NCBI GenBank assembly: GCA_900317295.1
Contig: ONGB01000008.1
Span: 18,837-64,954 of the forward strand
Source: an uncultured Erysipelotrichaceae bacterium
GTDB taxonomy: Bacteria > Bacillota_I > Bacilli_A > RFN20 > CAG-826
Reading direction: 5' to 3'
DNA: 46,118 nt
The notes beneath the pieces are model-generated. The model saw only the letters and a program-made list of their open reading frames with translations, was not told the DNA's origin and made no database searches. Each line of letters begins with the position of its first letter. The first letter of the stretch is position 1. Shown one piece after another: positions 32,822 through 41,031 of this stretch. The position numbers were made by a program, and so were the translations under genes.

Positions 32822-32898
32822 TGGCGCGCCCGGAGGGACTCGAACCCGCAACCCCCAGATTCGTAGTCTGGTACTCTATCCAGTTGAGCTACGGGCGC
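32822..32898 (-). tRNA. tRNA-Arg (anticodon ACG), CCA encoded
   Basis: Acceptor GCGCCCG/CGGGCGC, D-arm GCTCAACTGGATAGAGT, anticodon loop CTACGAA, T-arm GCGGGTTCGAGTCCCTC, discriminator G and CCA. Confidence 0.95.
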
Positions 32899-32967
32899 AC
32901 TGCTCCGAAGAGCCTTGCTAATATAGTCTTTTTATAAACGCCATTCAACTAAAATTGAACAAACCCA

Positions 32968-33927
32968 TCATTCTTTGATGGTGATGGTGATATTGCCGGT
33001 GCGCGTGGAGATTTCCGCGAGGCCTCCCTCCGTGGAATGAGGGACGTTGACTTTCCCCGTGGAGGTGGTCGCGTAGAAGATCTTCGGACTCAGCAACACC
33101 CCGGTGACGTTCCCCGTGGAGGTCTTGACCTTCATCGTGTCGCAGTCGGCCTCGTCGAATCGGACGTTGCCGGTAGAGGTCTCCGCCTTCAATTGCCCGG
33201 AGCAGACGGAATGGGAGAAGGTGATGTTCCCCGTCGAGGCATGGGCATCGAAGCTATCCGCTTCCATGTTCTCCAATCGGGTATTCCCCGTGGAGGAAGA
33301 GGTCTTCAACGCTCCCCCGACGGTGCCGTTTTTTAGGGTGATGTTCCCCGTGGAGACGCTCGCGTTCAAAGAGGACGGGGACATCTTATCGACGAGGATG
33401 TTGCCCGTGGTGTTCTTTAGTTCGGCTTCTCCTACTACCCCGCAGGAAAGGGAGAGATTCCCCGTGGTGGACTTCGCCTTCATCGAAGAGAAGACGAAAC
33501 CTTCGGGGATCGATAGATTGCCGGTGGTGCATTGGAAATCCATCGCGTTATAGATCCCCGCGGGGAGATAGACGGTCACGCGGTAGTCGTAACCGAAATC
33601 GGCGAGGTTCTCGATCCAGGATTTTTTATTCACCTGGGTGATGGTAAGCGTCCCACCGCTATTCTCGACCGTGTGGTAGACCTTCTCCGTTTCGCGGCAT
33701 TCGATTCTCGCGTTGCCGTCTTCCGCCACCTTGAAGGCGACGTCTGAGGTCGTCAAAGCGAACTTGAAGGACTGCAACGGGGTGACGAGCCCCAGGTCAT
33801 GGGTTTCGATTTTCTTGGGAATCGCCGCGTTCATGATCGCCGAGACGCCGAATAGCGACCCGCCGACGACCACCGCGGTGCCCAAAACGCCACCGATGAT
33901 GATGGGGATCCAAAGCGCTTTATGCAT
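32968..33927 (-). CDS. DUF4097-type beta-helix protein with TGN repeats, membrane-anchored
   Basis: 319 residues. One N-terminal membrane helix (about 6-32), then an extracytoplasmic DUF4097-like domain. From residue about 130 there are ten repeats of roughly 20 residues, each with (S/T)-T-G-N-(I/V/L)-x-(L/F/V) (for example TTGNLSI, STGNITL, STGNVRF, RTGNITI), predicted to stack as a beta-solenoid. The ninth repeat has TGK instead of TGN. It ends 'TITIKE', typical for the family. Its role is unknown, with links to envelope stress in related proteins. It lies 11 bp after the MscS gene, same operon. Confidence 0.85.
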   Translation of the reverse strand: MHKALWIPIIIGGVLGTAVVVGGSLFGVSAIMNAAIPKKIETHDLGLVTPLQSFKFALTTSDVAFKVAEDGNARIECRETEKVYHTVENSGGTLTITQVNKKSWIENLADFGYDYRVTVYLPAGIYNAMDFQCTTGNLSIPEGFVFSSMKAKSTTGNLSLSCGVVGEAELKNTTGNILVDKMSPSSLNASVSTGNITLKNGTVGGALKTSSSTGNTRLENMEADSFDAHASTGNITFSHSVCSGQLKAETSTGNVRFDEADCDTMKVKTSTGNVTGVLLSPKIFYATTSTGKVNVPHSTEGGLAEISTRTGNITITIKE

Positions 33928-33938
33928 ATGACGTTCCT

Positions 33939-34991
33939 TTAGTTGTTCTTGTTGGTGTCGATGGGGATGTCTTGTGAGGCGGCTTTCTGCTCCTCGAGGA
34001 ATTCCTTCGCCTCCGCGACGTCTTTCTTCGAGGGTTTCTGAAAGTCCTTGGGCTGATTGATCGTGACTTGGTTGAAGGGGATGCCGACGTCGTTTTCATC
34101 AAAGATGAGCTTCAATTCGCGGCGCATGTCGCGCTCCACTTGGAAACGCTTCTGCTCTTGGCATTGGGCGATGAAGGCGAGGGTGACACCGGATGCGCCA
34201 AGATCGGAGACGCCGATATAGAAGGGGCCCTCGAGGATGTCGGGGATGTTCTTCTTCATGCGGTCGAGGTTGCCCTTGATGACGCTTTCGACGCGCTCGA
34301 CGGATTCGCCATATTCGACGTCGACGGTGACGAAGGCGGTTTTGATTTCGCTGGTCATGTTGACGAGGCTGCGGATATCGGAGTTATTGACGATCTTGAT
34401 GTTGCCGGCCCAGTCGACGATCTGGGTGGTGCGCACCCCGATCTCCTTGACGGTGCCGCGGAAGTCATCGATGACGATGATGTCGCCGATGTTATAGACA
34501 TCCTCGAACACGATGAATAGCCCGGCGATGACGTCGCTGATGAGCGACTGGGCGCCAAGGCCGATGACGAGGGAGACGACCCCGGCGGAGACCAACAAGG
34601 TGACGGTGTCGACGTGGAAGGCGGAGAGGATGAGGAAGATCAAGACGATGACCGCGGCGTATTTGATGATCGAGGCGGTCAATTTGAGGACGGCCCCGCC
34701 CTTCTTGAACGCCTTGGAGATCAATTCAAGGACCAAGCGGACGACGAAGCTGACCGAGAGGACGAAGAAGATGAGGCTTAGGGAACGAAGCCAGGGATTG
34801 GGATCCCCCGCGCCGGAGAATAGATAGATGGCCCGGTCGAATTCGTTGACCTCCTGCCCCGTATAGAACTTCGAGAAGGCGAGGAAGAAAAACACGTAAT
34901 AGACGATGACGAGCGCGAGCGCCGCCATCTCTAGGCCAAAGGCGAACCATTCTTGGCCATTGGCGGGTTTTTTGAAGAAATCTTTTCTCAT
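33939..34991 (-). CDS. MscS-family small-conductance mechanosensitive channel
   Basis: 350 residues; ATG at 34991 is 7 bases after AGGAGGA. Three to four membrane helices are followed by the pore-lining helix 'VTLLVSAGVVSLVIGLGAQSLISDVIAGLFIVFED' and the signature of the beta-domain 'YNIGDIIVIDDFRGTVKEIGVRTTQIVDWAGNIKIVNNSDI'. A typical MscS C-terminal vestibule and an acidic/lysine-rich extension (KPSKKDVAEAKEFLEEQKAA) follow. It releases solutes on osmotic downshock. It is flanked by the surface protein upstream (15 bp) and DUF4097 protein downstream. Confidence 0.93.
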   Translation of the reverse strand: MRKDFFKKPANGQEWFAFGLEMAALALVIVYYVFFFLAFSKFYTGQEVNEFDRAIYLFSGAGDPNPWLRSLSLIFFVLSVSFVVRLVLELISKAFKKGGAVLKLTASIIKYAAVIVLIFLILSAFHVDTVTLLVSAGVVSLVIGLGAQSLISDVIAGLFIVFEDVYNIGDIIVIDDFRGTVKEIGVRTTQIVDWAGNIKIVNNSDIRSLVNMTSEIKTAFVTVDVEYGESVERVESVIKGNLDRMKKNIPDILEGPFYIGVSDLGASGVTLAFIAQCQEQKRFQVERDMRRELKLIFDENDVGIPFNQVTINQPKDFQKPSKKDVAEAKEFLEEQKAASQDIPIDTNKNN

Positions 34992-35006
34992 AGTCATTCC
35001 TCCTGG

Positions 35007-36755
35007 TTATTCTACTATGAAATTCCCTTGGAAAATCGTCATGTCGTTGAAGATGATGCTCACTTCGTAAGTCCCCGTGATGACGTTGAGGCTATAGCCG
35101 GGGGTCTCCTGGCCGACGACGGTGCCAGAAGCCAAATTGATGTCCGCGGAGGGGCTGTCCGCGGAGAAATAGATATCGACGACTTCGTTGTCGTAGATGT
35201 TCTCGGATACGCTCGCGTCGGGATCGGGGTTCTCTTTCTCGCAATAGAAATAGGCGTTATACCCCGCGCCCGTCGGGTCGACGAGGTAATCCCCGCTGAC
35301 CTGGGTGATCGTGACCACCTTCGAAGAAGGCTCATAGGCGAAGGAGAATTCCGGACGAGCGGGGCCTTCGAGGGTGACGGTCTTATTCAAAATGGGCTCA
35401 GTGACGAAGCCATCGTCATTGATGATGCCGAATTGCAGGGTGTATTCATCACCAAAATAGGGGCTGCGGAGGTCGCTAGTCGCGCTATCCGTGCCTTCGA
35501 AGAACCCAAAGGCGGGGACGGCGTCATATTCGTCCATCAAGGTGAAGCCTAATGGTTGCTCGTTTTGCCCCTTTTCCGCGTAGAAAGACGGCGACATAGT
35601 CGCGGTCAAGGCATCCGCGGTCTGGGTGATGGAGATCGTGTCTTCGGTCTGGAATTCGTATTCATGGCAGACCCTGCCATATTCGTCAAGGAAGGTCGCG
35701 GTGTAGGAAGTGTTGGGCTCAAGGTCATCCATGTAGAAGGAGAAGGTATTACCCCCTTCGCGATAGGCAATCGCGGATTCCGTGACGTCTTTGAAGTCGC
35801 ATACAACGGTCATCAAGGAAGCGTCGAAGCTTTCTTCCGGATCATTCATCGTCGCCTCGAAGGTGGCGGAAACGGAGTGATAAGAGATGTATGGGTCGCC
35901 TAAAAGCGTTAACGAATAGACGGGATTGGGTTCGGGTTCGGGGCCATCGCCCTGCGGCTCTAAGAGAATATAGGCAAGGTTATTCCCCGCGGCTTCGACG
36001 GTCACCGAGAGGAAGGCATCCGTCGGGAGGTTCTCTAGGTGATAGGATTTCTCGACGCCGTTCCAGTCATCGCTTAGATAGACTTTGCCCCCATCGGAGA
36101 CTCTGGTGGTCAAGAAGGGATAATTTCCCTCCACATAGACGGAGAAATCGAGCATCCCGTCTTCGTAATTAAGGATCTCGATGCCGGCTTCGCCCGAATA
36201 GGCGGCGGTGCGGTAGGTCCTAGAGAAAATGGAGACGGGTTCTTTCGCGCTTGGCTCATCCGCTTCCGCGAGGGCATCCGCGTATTGGAGGATGCCAAGG
36301 CGGTATTCCCTGGATTCTTCTAGTTCATAGAAAGGAAGGAAGCCCCCGTTGCTTAAATCCATCGACTGCAATAGCTCGGCTCCGTCATAAAGCTCGGCGA
36401 TCAATAGATCGGTCTCGGGGAAGTTATGGGCTTTGACCTCAAAGGCGAGCATGTTCGCCCCCTTCGCGGTCAAGTTGACGTCGACATAGGCGCTTTGGGT
36501 GACGGCGACGTAACCGACGACCCCGGAGGCCGCAGTGGCGGCGCCTAGCACCAAAACGGAGAGGGTTTTGCCGGCCTTTTTCTCGGTTTTGCCCTTTAAG
36601 GGATTGGAAAACGGCGGGCGGAATCCACTGCTTTTCGCCTTGGACTCATTGGTTTCTTTGGGATGATAGAAATCCACTTTGGATTCCTTGGGATTTTCGG
36701 ATGCGGAAAAATGGTCCTTGGGCTCAAATTGGTTGGGGTCCCATTTTCGGCTCAT
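35007..36755 (-). CDS. Single-pass surface protein with Fn3-like repeats
   Basis: 582 residues from the ATG at 36755; an extended -10 box ends seven bases upstream, so longer versions would not be transcribed. The N-terminal 62 residues are polar, cytoplasmic (MSRKWDPNQFEPKDHF...). One helix (about 65-88, TLSVLVLGAATAASGVVGYVAVT) follows, then a large outside part of about five beta-sandwich units. They contain 'L-x-P-x-T-x-Y' and 'G-x-Y-x-(V/L)' motifs as in fibronectin-type repeats (LEPNTSYTATFLDEYGR; GTYEVSIIFNDMTIFQGNFIVE). An acidic Pro-Glu spacer lies in the middle. No enzyme motif seen; function unknown. Confidence 0.75.
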   Translation of the reverse strand: MSRKWDPNQFEPKDHFSASENPKESKVDFYHPKETNESKAKSSGFRPPFSNPLKGKTEKKAGKTLSVLVLGAATAASGVVGYVAVTQSAYVDVNLTAKGANMLAFEVKAHNFPETDLLIAELYDGAELLQSMDLSNGGFLPFYELEESREYRLGILQYADALAEADEPSAKEPVSIFSRTYRTAAYSGEAGIEILNYEDGMLDFSVYVEGNYPFLTTRVSDGGKVYLSDDWNGVEKSYHLENLPTDAFLSVTVEAAGNNLAYILLEPQGDGPEPEPNPVYSLTLLGDPYISYHSVSATFEATMNDPEESFDASLMTVVCDFKDVTESAIAYREGGNTFSFYMDDLEPNTSYTATFLDEYGRVCHEYEFQTEDTISITQTADALTATMSPSFYAEKGQNEQPLGFTLMDEYDAVPAFGFFEGTDSATSDLRSPYFGDEYTLQFGIINDDGFVTEPILNKTVTLEGPARPEFSFAYEPSSKVVTITQVSGDYLVDPTGAGYNAYFYCEKENPDPDASVSENIYDNEVVDIYFSADSPSADINLASGTVVGQETPGYSLNVITGTYEVSIIFNDMTIFQGNFIVE

Positions 36756-36762
36756 CGGCAAA

Positions 36763-36768
36763 AGTATA
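36763..36768 (-). promoter_or_regulatory. Extended -10 (TGC-TATACT), leaderless transcript likely
   Basis: The box ends seven bases before the ATG at 36755, so transcription should start at or next to the start codon. No ribosome binding site precedes the gene. Confidence 0.5.
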
Positions 36769-36880
36769 GCACTTGGGCCCTTTTATGCGCGGGGAAAAAC
36801 TGAACAAAAGAGATTAAAGCATATCTATTTCAGGGGAAAAGCTCCCCCTTATTTGAGTTCGTTTATAATCTTGCGGACAT

Positions 36881-36951
36881 AAAAAGGCGAGACTATCTCT
36901 CGCCGTGGGTGGACCCCTTTCGGCGTCCTATCAAGAGGTTGCCCTTTTGAC
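36881..36951 (-). ncRNA. Small structured RNA candidate with own promoter and terminator
   Basis: About 71 bases. Three hairpins follow one another. The first has arms TCAAAAG and CTCTTGA around GGCAAC. The second has arms GGAC-G-CC and GG-G-GTCC around a GAAA tetraloop. The third is an intrinsic terminator, GGCGAGA-GATAG-TCTCGCC plus TTTTT. A promoter with TTGTTT-16-TATATT (extended TG) sits at the right distance. No open frame fits. Family not recognised. Confidence 0.5.
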
Positions 36952-36957
36952 GATGAA

Positions 36958-36985
36958 AATATAGCAATTGTGTGAGGAAAAACAA
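36958..36985 (-). promoter_or_regulatory. Promoter of small RNA candidate
   Basis: -35 TTGTTT (36985-36980), 16-bp spacer, TGC-TATATT -10 (36963-36958). Confidence 0.5.
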
Positions 36986-37018
36986 TGTCCATCCAACATA
37001 AAGCGCGGGGGAACGCAC

Positions 37019-37056
37019 AAAAAAAGGCTCGACTCTTGCGAATCAGGCCCTTTTTT
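37019..37056 (-). terminator. Terminator after tRNA-Cys
   Basis: Imperfect stem AAGG-GC-CTGATTC / GAGTC-GA-GCCTT around GCAA, then seven T on the minus strand, four bases past the CCA end. Confidence 0.7.
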
Positions 37057-37059
37057 CAA

Positions 37060-37133
37060 TGGAGCATCCGGCCGGATTTGAACCGACGGTAAGGGAGTTG
37101 CAGTCCCTGGCCTTACCACTTGGCTACGGATGC
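37060..37133 (-). tRNA. tRNA-Cys (anticodon GCA), CCA encoded
   Basis: Acceptor GCATCCG/CGGATGC, anticodon stem AGGGA-CTGCAAC-TCCCT, T-arm with GGTTCAAATCC, discriminator T typical of tRNA-Cys, and CCA. Confidence 0.95.
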
Positions 37134-37173
37134 GCAAGACGGATTATAAGACGAGCAGGCTAACCCTTCAAGC

Positions 37174-37203
37174 AAAAACGGGGCATCCGCGAGGACGCCC
37201 CGT
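37174..37203 (-). terminator. Terminator of the PAI-like gene
   Basis: Stem ACGGGGC-G-TCC / GGA-T-GCCCCGT with TCGC loop and TTTTT on the minus strand, 24 bp after the stop. Confidence 0.85.
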
Positions 37204-37226
37204 ATCGGCTTATATATCTATATAGA

Positions 37227-38576
37227 TTAGAAGAAGCGCTCGATGAGGTCGCGGGAGTATTCGACGGTCTCATCCATGTCGCCGAAGGCCATGATCTCGC
37301 CGGCGTAGTAGGTGCTGTGATTGCCCTGCTTCGCCTCGACCTTCTCATACCACCCGGCGGCGTAGTCTTCCGCGAAGACGTGCGGGAAGTAATACCACTT
37401 GCCTTCGTTGATGATTTCCTTCATCGGGCAGCCGAGGGCGGCCATGTCTTTCTTGACCTGTTCCTTGGTGGCTTCGTAGTCGAGTTCCTTGCTGTTTTTG
37501 TGCTTGCGGAGGACATAGGTGACCAAGGGCTGATCGCTTTCGGGCCAGCGATGGTAGTAAACCATGACGTGGCCAAGGGTCTCGGGGGTCATGTAGTCGA
37601 CGATGTAGCGGGAGCGATCGGGGTAGTTCTCCGGATTGGTGAGGAAGGCCATGGTGTCATAGCGTTCGTAGTCGATCTTGGAGAAGAGCTCCTTCTCTTC
37701 TTCGTCGGCGTCGGCGTATTCGGGGAAGTACTGAAGCGGCGCGGTGACGATGAGCTTATCGAACTTCTCCTCTTTGCCGTTGACGGTGAGGACGACGCCC
37801 TCTTCGGAGCGGACGACTTTCTCGATGTTTTGCTCAAGCAAAGCGGGGTGTTTCAGCTTGGCGTTGAGGGCTTCGTAGATCGACTGGGTGCCGTCTTTCC
37901 AGGTCCAGAGGTTGACGTGCATGAAGTTCATCATCGTCTGGAAGTCGAGGTATTTGAGGACGTAGGCGGCGGGGATTTCGTCGAAATAGCCATAGCCGAA
38001 CGAGGTGAACGGCTGGATCCAAACCTCGCGGACGAGCGGGACGCCGAGCTTGTCGGTGAAGTCCTTGAACGTCATGCAGAGGTCTTTGAGCTTTGGGTTC
38101 TCGCCTTCGACGTGGTGGCGGTCTTCGGCGACGGCATAGCCTTCATAGCGGCCTTCGGAGACGCCGCGGTGGCCGCAGATGTCATAGCCCTTATAGTCCG
38201 CGCGGAGGATTTCGCCGAACTTCTCGATCTGCTTCTTGAGCTTGAGGAGGTGCGGGAGGTTCCAGATGCGCTTGGTGGAGAACTGATGGTCCATCTTGCC
38301 ATTGGGCTTTTGATAGTCGCGGTTTAGCGCCGGGCCATCGTGGGTGATGCCCGCGAAGACTTCGATGTCGTGGACGGCGTAATAGGAAGGCACGCCCATG
38401 ATGGCGCCCATCTCATAACGCTTCCCATTGTGGAAGGGGGAATGGCACTTGCCGCCGACGTGATCGGATTTCTCGTAGATCACATAGTTCTCGTAGCCCT
38501 TCTGCTCGAGATACATGCCAGCCGAAAGACCGGCCGGGCCTCCGCCGATGATGGCGATGCGGATATTCTTATCCAT
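37227..38576 (-). CDS. PAI-like flavoprotein, putative polyunsaturated fatty-acid double-bond isomerase
   Basis: 449 residues of the flavin amine-oxidase fold with N-terminal FAD motif IIGGGPAGLSAG (9-20) and 'EKSDHVGGKCHSPFHNGKRYEMGAIMGVPSYY'. From memory this matches Cutibacterium acnes PAI along its length, including 'PAAYVLKYLDFQTMM', 'LWTWKDGTQS', 'LGHVMVYYHRW', 'WYYFPHVFAEDYAAGWYEKVE' and 'YYAGEIMAFG'. PAI converts linoleic acid to trans-10,cis-12 conjugated linoleic acid without redox cofactors besides FAD. That is the basis for the call; substrate here may differ. Divergent from the acyl-ligase/ACP/thioesterase operon with 107 bp between, so co-regulation in lipid modification is likely. 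Confidence 0.85.
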   Translation of the reverse strand: MDKNIRIAIIGGGPAGLSAGMYLEQKGYENYVIYEKSDHVGGKCHSPFHNGKRYEMGAIMGVPSYYAVHDIEVFAGITHDGPALNRDYQKPNGKMDHQFSTKRIWNLPHLLKLKKQIEKFGEILRADYKGYDICGHRGVSEGRYEGYAVAEDRHHVEGENPKLKDLCMTFKDFTDKLGVPLVREVWIQPFTSFGYGYFDEIPAAYVLKYLDFQTMMNFMHVNLWTWKDGTQSIYEALNAKLKHPALLEQNIEKVVRSEEGVVLTVNGKEEKFDKLIVTAPLQYFPEYADADEEEKELFSKIDYERYDTMAFLTNPENYPDRSRYIVDYMTPETLGHVMVYYHRWPESDQPLVTYVLRKHKNSKELDYEATKEQVKKDMAALGCPMKEIINEGKWYYFPHVFAEDYAAGWYEKVEAKQGNHSTYYAGEIMAFGDMDETVEYSRDLIERFF

Positions 38577-38625
38577 ATTTATTTTGTCAGTCTCCTTTCA
38601 GAGTATGTCTTGACTAACATGGTTA

Positions 38626-38672
38626 AGTTTACCCCCACTTCCTTTCCATTTCAAAGGGTGGCGTAGTAAAAT
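38626..38672. promoter_or_regulatory. Overlapping divergent promoters between PAI-like and acyl-ligase genes
   Basis: Minus: -35 TTGAAA (38654-38649), 17 bp, -10 TAAACT (38631-38626). Plus: -35 TTCCAT (38644-38649), 17 bp, -10 TAAAAT (38667-38672), only 11 bases before the ATG. Because the boxes overlap, one regulator could control both directions. Just left lies CTAAC-ATG-GTTAAG (38614-38627), an imperfect palindrome. Confidence 0.5.
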
Positions 38673-38683
38673 GGGCAGGTCCG

Positions 38684-40018
38684 ATGGAACGCCGTTTCAA
38701 AACCTTCACCTCGATGCTGCTAGATCCGTTAGCGAAAAACGGGGGCTTTCATTATGATGACGGGGGGGAAATCCATTTTTTGCCTTACCGCGATTTCGCC
38801 GCGTCGCTCCATGATGTTTCTATAAAGCCCGGCGCCTCGATCGGCATCTTCTGCGACGGGACGCTGGATTGCCTAAGGAAGATCTTCGCCTACGTCGAAG
38901 CGAAGAAGCAGGTCGTTTTGCTCGATCCATTGACGGACATCGAGATCCTCAAAAAGCAAATCCACGCGACCCATATCGATGTTTTGGAAGGCCCCGCGCC
39001 TCTAGTTAAGTCATTAGAAGGCGAATTGGAACCCGCTTCCGTCAAAGGGAATAGCATCCTCTTCTTCACCTCGGGGACCACGAGTTCCTCGAAAGCCGTC
39101 GAGCTAAGTGAAGAGAAGCTTTGCTCTTCCGCATATAACGGCTCCGCGTTGCTTCCTTTGGAAACCGAGGACATTTTGTTGTCCTTGCTCCCCTGGAACC
39201 ACGTCTATGGCTTCGTCTGCTGCTTGCTTTGGCCGCTTTATTGCGGCGCGTCGATCGCCTTGGGCAGAGGACGCCGCCACTTCTATGACGACCCCTACTA
39301 TTTCCGCCCCACGGCGATGTGCCTCGTCTCCCAGATGGCGGGGTTCTTGCTGATGCGCGATCTTTATAACCCCGAATGCCGCCTCATCCTCATCGGCGCG
39401 GGCGATTGCCCCGATTCGATCATGGAGGGGATCCAAAACAAAGGCATCCGTTTAAGCTTCGGCTACGGGTTGACCGAGACTTCCTCCGGGGTTGCCCTTT
39501 CCTTAGGAGACGACCCACGGAAGATGACGATCTGCCCCGAAGCGAAGATCATCATCGCCGAAGACGGGGAGATCCTCATCAAGGCCCCGCGGGTGATGAT
39601 GAAGGGCTATTACGAAGATAAGGCCCATACCGATGAGGTCCTCATCGATGGCACCCTCCATACCGGCGACCTCGGCAGGATCGATAAGAAAGGACAGCTG
39701 AGCATCATCGGCAGGAAGAAAGAAATCCTTCTCCTCAACGATGGGACGAAGGTGTTCCTCCCCGAATTCGAGGCGGAGCTTAAGACCCTCTTCCAGACCA
39801 ATGAGCTCGCGGTGCTGCAAGACGAAATCAACCTACTGGTCCTCGTCTTTTCCGAAATTCCGGCGGATTACGAGAAGAAGATCGAATCCTTCAATGCCCG
39901 CCACCCCTATGGGGAAAGGATCAGAAGGGTCATCGCCCTCCACGAGGAGCTGCCGAAGACCGCGACCGGCAAAATCAAGCGCTACGCGATACCGTTAGAT
40001 AACAAAAAAGGGGAATAA
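38684..40018 (+). CDS. Acyl-AMP/acyl-ACP ligase (ANL superfamily)
   Basis: 444 residues. 'ILFFTSGTTSSSKAVELS' (about 125-142) is the phosphate-binding A3 motif. 'FGYGLTETSSGVALS' is A5, 'LHTGDLGRIDKKGQLSIIGRKKEILLLNDGTKVFLPEFEAEL' spans A7-A8, and 'LPKTATGKIKRYAI' carries the catalytic Lys (about 428). It should activate a carboxylic acid as acyl-AMP and load it on the phosphopantetheine of the ACP encoded 2 bp downstream. The N-terminal domain is shorter than in fatty acyl-CoA ligases, as in stand-alone ligases that load carrier proteins. First gene of a three-gene operon diverging from the PAI-like gene. Confidence 0.88.
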   Translation: MERRFKTFTSMLLDPLAKNGGFHYDDGGEIHFLPYRDFAASLHDVSIKPGASIGIFCDGTLDCLRKIFAYVEAKKQVVLLDPLTDIEILKKQIHATHIDVLEGPAPLVKSLEGELEPASVKGNSILFFTSGTTSSSKAVELSEEKLCSSAYNGSALLPLETEDILLSLLPWNHVYGFVCCLLWPLYCGASIALGRGRRHFYDDPYYFRPTAMCLVSQMAGFLLMRDLYNPECRLILIGAGDCPDSIMEGIQNKGIRLSFGYGLTETSSGVALSLGDDPRKMTICPEAKIIIAEDGEILIKAPRVMMKGYYEDKAHTDEVLIDGTLHTGDLGRIDKKGQLSIIGRKKEILLLNDGTKVFLPEFEAELKTLFQTNELAVLQDEINLLVLVFSEIPADYEKKIESFNARHPYGERIRRVIALHEELPKTATGKIKRYAIPLDNKKGE

Positions 40019-40020
40019 CC

Positions 40021-40266
40021 ATGGAAAGAAAAGAAATCCAAGAACGCATCGTCAAGATATTGAAGTCCTCGCTTCCCGAGCTCGCCGAACGGGAATTGAC
40101 CGAAGAGAGCACCGTTAACGAAGACAAGGGCCTCGATTCGATGACCTTCACCTGGATCATGTGCCAGATCGAGGACGAATTCTCCGTCACGATCCCCCAG
40201 AAGAAATGGCGGAAGCTTTCCAAGCTCGGCGATCTGATCTCCGCGGTGGAGCAAGAACTCGCTTAA
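40021..40266 (+). CDS. Acyl carrier protein, dedicated to the cluster
   Basis: 81 residues, acidic four-helix ACP. The phosphopantetheine site is Ser40 in 'KGLDSMTF', close to the D-S-L/M consensus. It is not in a classical fab operon; it follows the ligase by 2 bp and precedes the thioesterase by 1 bp, so the three form a load-carry-release set. It has more basic residues late in the chain (PQKKWRKLSK) than housekeeping ACPs, which may give partner specificity. Confidence 0.92.
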   Translation: MERKEIQERIVKILKSSLPELAERELTEESTVNEDKGLDSMTFTWIMCQIEDEFSVTIPQKKWRKLSKLGDLISAVEQELA

Positions 40267-40267
40267 T

Positions 40268-40969
40268 ATGCACGAACTCACTTACCAAGAGAAAATCCTC
40301 ACCGAGCATTGCGATCCGAAGAAGGACCTGCGCCTTTCTTCGTTGCTCCGCCTCGTCCAAGAGGCCTCCATCCGTTCGGTGGAGGAGTTAGGCTACCCCC
40401 GCGAGAAGACGCTGGACCGCGGCATCCTTTGGGTGGTTGGGAAACAACGTTTTGAGATTTCCCGCCTCCCCGTCTATGACGAAGAGGTTCAAGTTTTGAC
40501 TTATCCAGGAAAGAAAATGCACTTCTTCTTCGAACGTCACACTTCCCTTTCGGACAAACAAGGAAACCCCTTGGTCAAATGCAACGCGATCTGGACCCTC
40601 ATCGACATGAATAAGCGCAGCATCGTCAATCCTTCCGCCTATGGCATCGAGATCCCCGAAGACCATTTCGAAGGCGAGCTCCCCTTCCCCGCGGGCTTCC
40701 GCATGGAGAAGGAAGGCGAAGAGGCGACGATCGAGGCCAAATGGAGCGATTGCGACCTCAATGGCCACCTCAATAACGCGGCCTATTTGGACATCGTCGA
40801 AGACTTGATCCCCATTGAGTTCTTGAAGAGCCATCGTTGCAAAGCCATCGACATCTCTTATAAGAAAGAGATCCCCTTAGGCGAAAAGGTGGGGCTCCGT
40901 TATGTCTATGATGCCCCCTTCTACTACTTCGAAAGCGACCACTTCAGCTTGCGCTTAGAATACGAATAA
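40268..40969 (+). CDS. Acyl-ACP thioesterase (FatA/B-like double hot-dog)
   Basis: 233 residues with two hot-dog repeats. First: 'MHELTYQEKILTEHCDPKKDLRLSSLLRLVQEASIRSVEELG'. Second: 'AKWSDCDLNGHLNNAAYLDIVEDLIP', with the N-x-H-x-x-N/D catalytic pattern (N-G-H-L-N-N). Acyl-ACP thioesterases release fatty acids from ACP. Last gene of the operon; its product would free the modified acyl chain. The stop lies inside the first of two 65-bp direct repeats, whose hairpin is the operon terminator. Confidence 0.9.
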   Translation: MHELTYQEKILTEHCDPKKDLRLSSLLRLVQEASIRSVEELGYPREKTLDRGILWVVGKQRFEISRLPVYDEEVQVLTYPGKKMHFFFERHTSLSDKQGNPLVKCNAIWTLIDMNKRSIVNPSAYGIEIPEDHFEGELPFPAGFRMEKEGEEATIEAKWSDCDLNGHLNNAAYLDIVEDLIPIEFLKSHRCKAIDISYKKEIPLGEKVGLRYVYDAPFYYFESDHFSLRLEYE

Positions 40970-41028
40970 TCCCCTTATTTCTCGGATGGATTAGAAAGGC
41001 GCGTCCAAATGGGCGCGCTTTGTTTTCG
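40964..41028. repeat. 65-bp direct repeat with terminator hairpin, left copy
   Basis: Begins GAATAATCCCCT and matches 41954-42018 at most positions. The hairpin centre CGCGTCCAAATGGGCGCG (T-rich after it) is the exact reverse complement of the centre in the other copy. It ends the thioesterase operon and, in reverse, the HepT gene. Confidence 0.9.
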
Positions 41029-41031
41029 TTT

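Noticed and set aside
37317-38327. Long plus-strand frame (336 codons) opposite the PAI-like gene
   Set aside because: Exact antisense of a clearly homologous gene; Val/Asp/Gly-rich composition is the mirror of GC-rich codons and no ribosome site precedes it.
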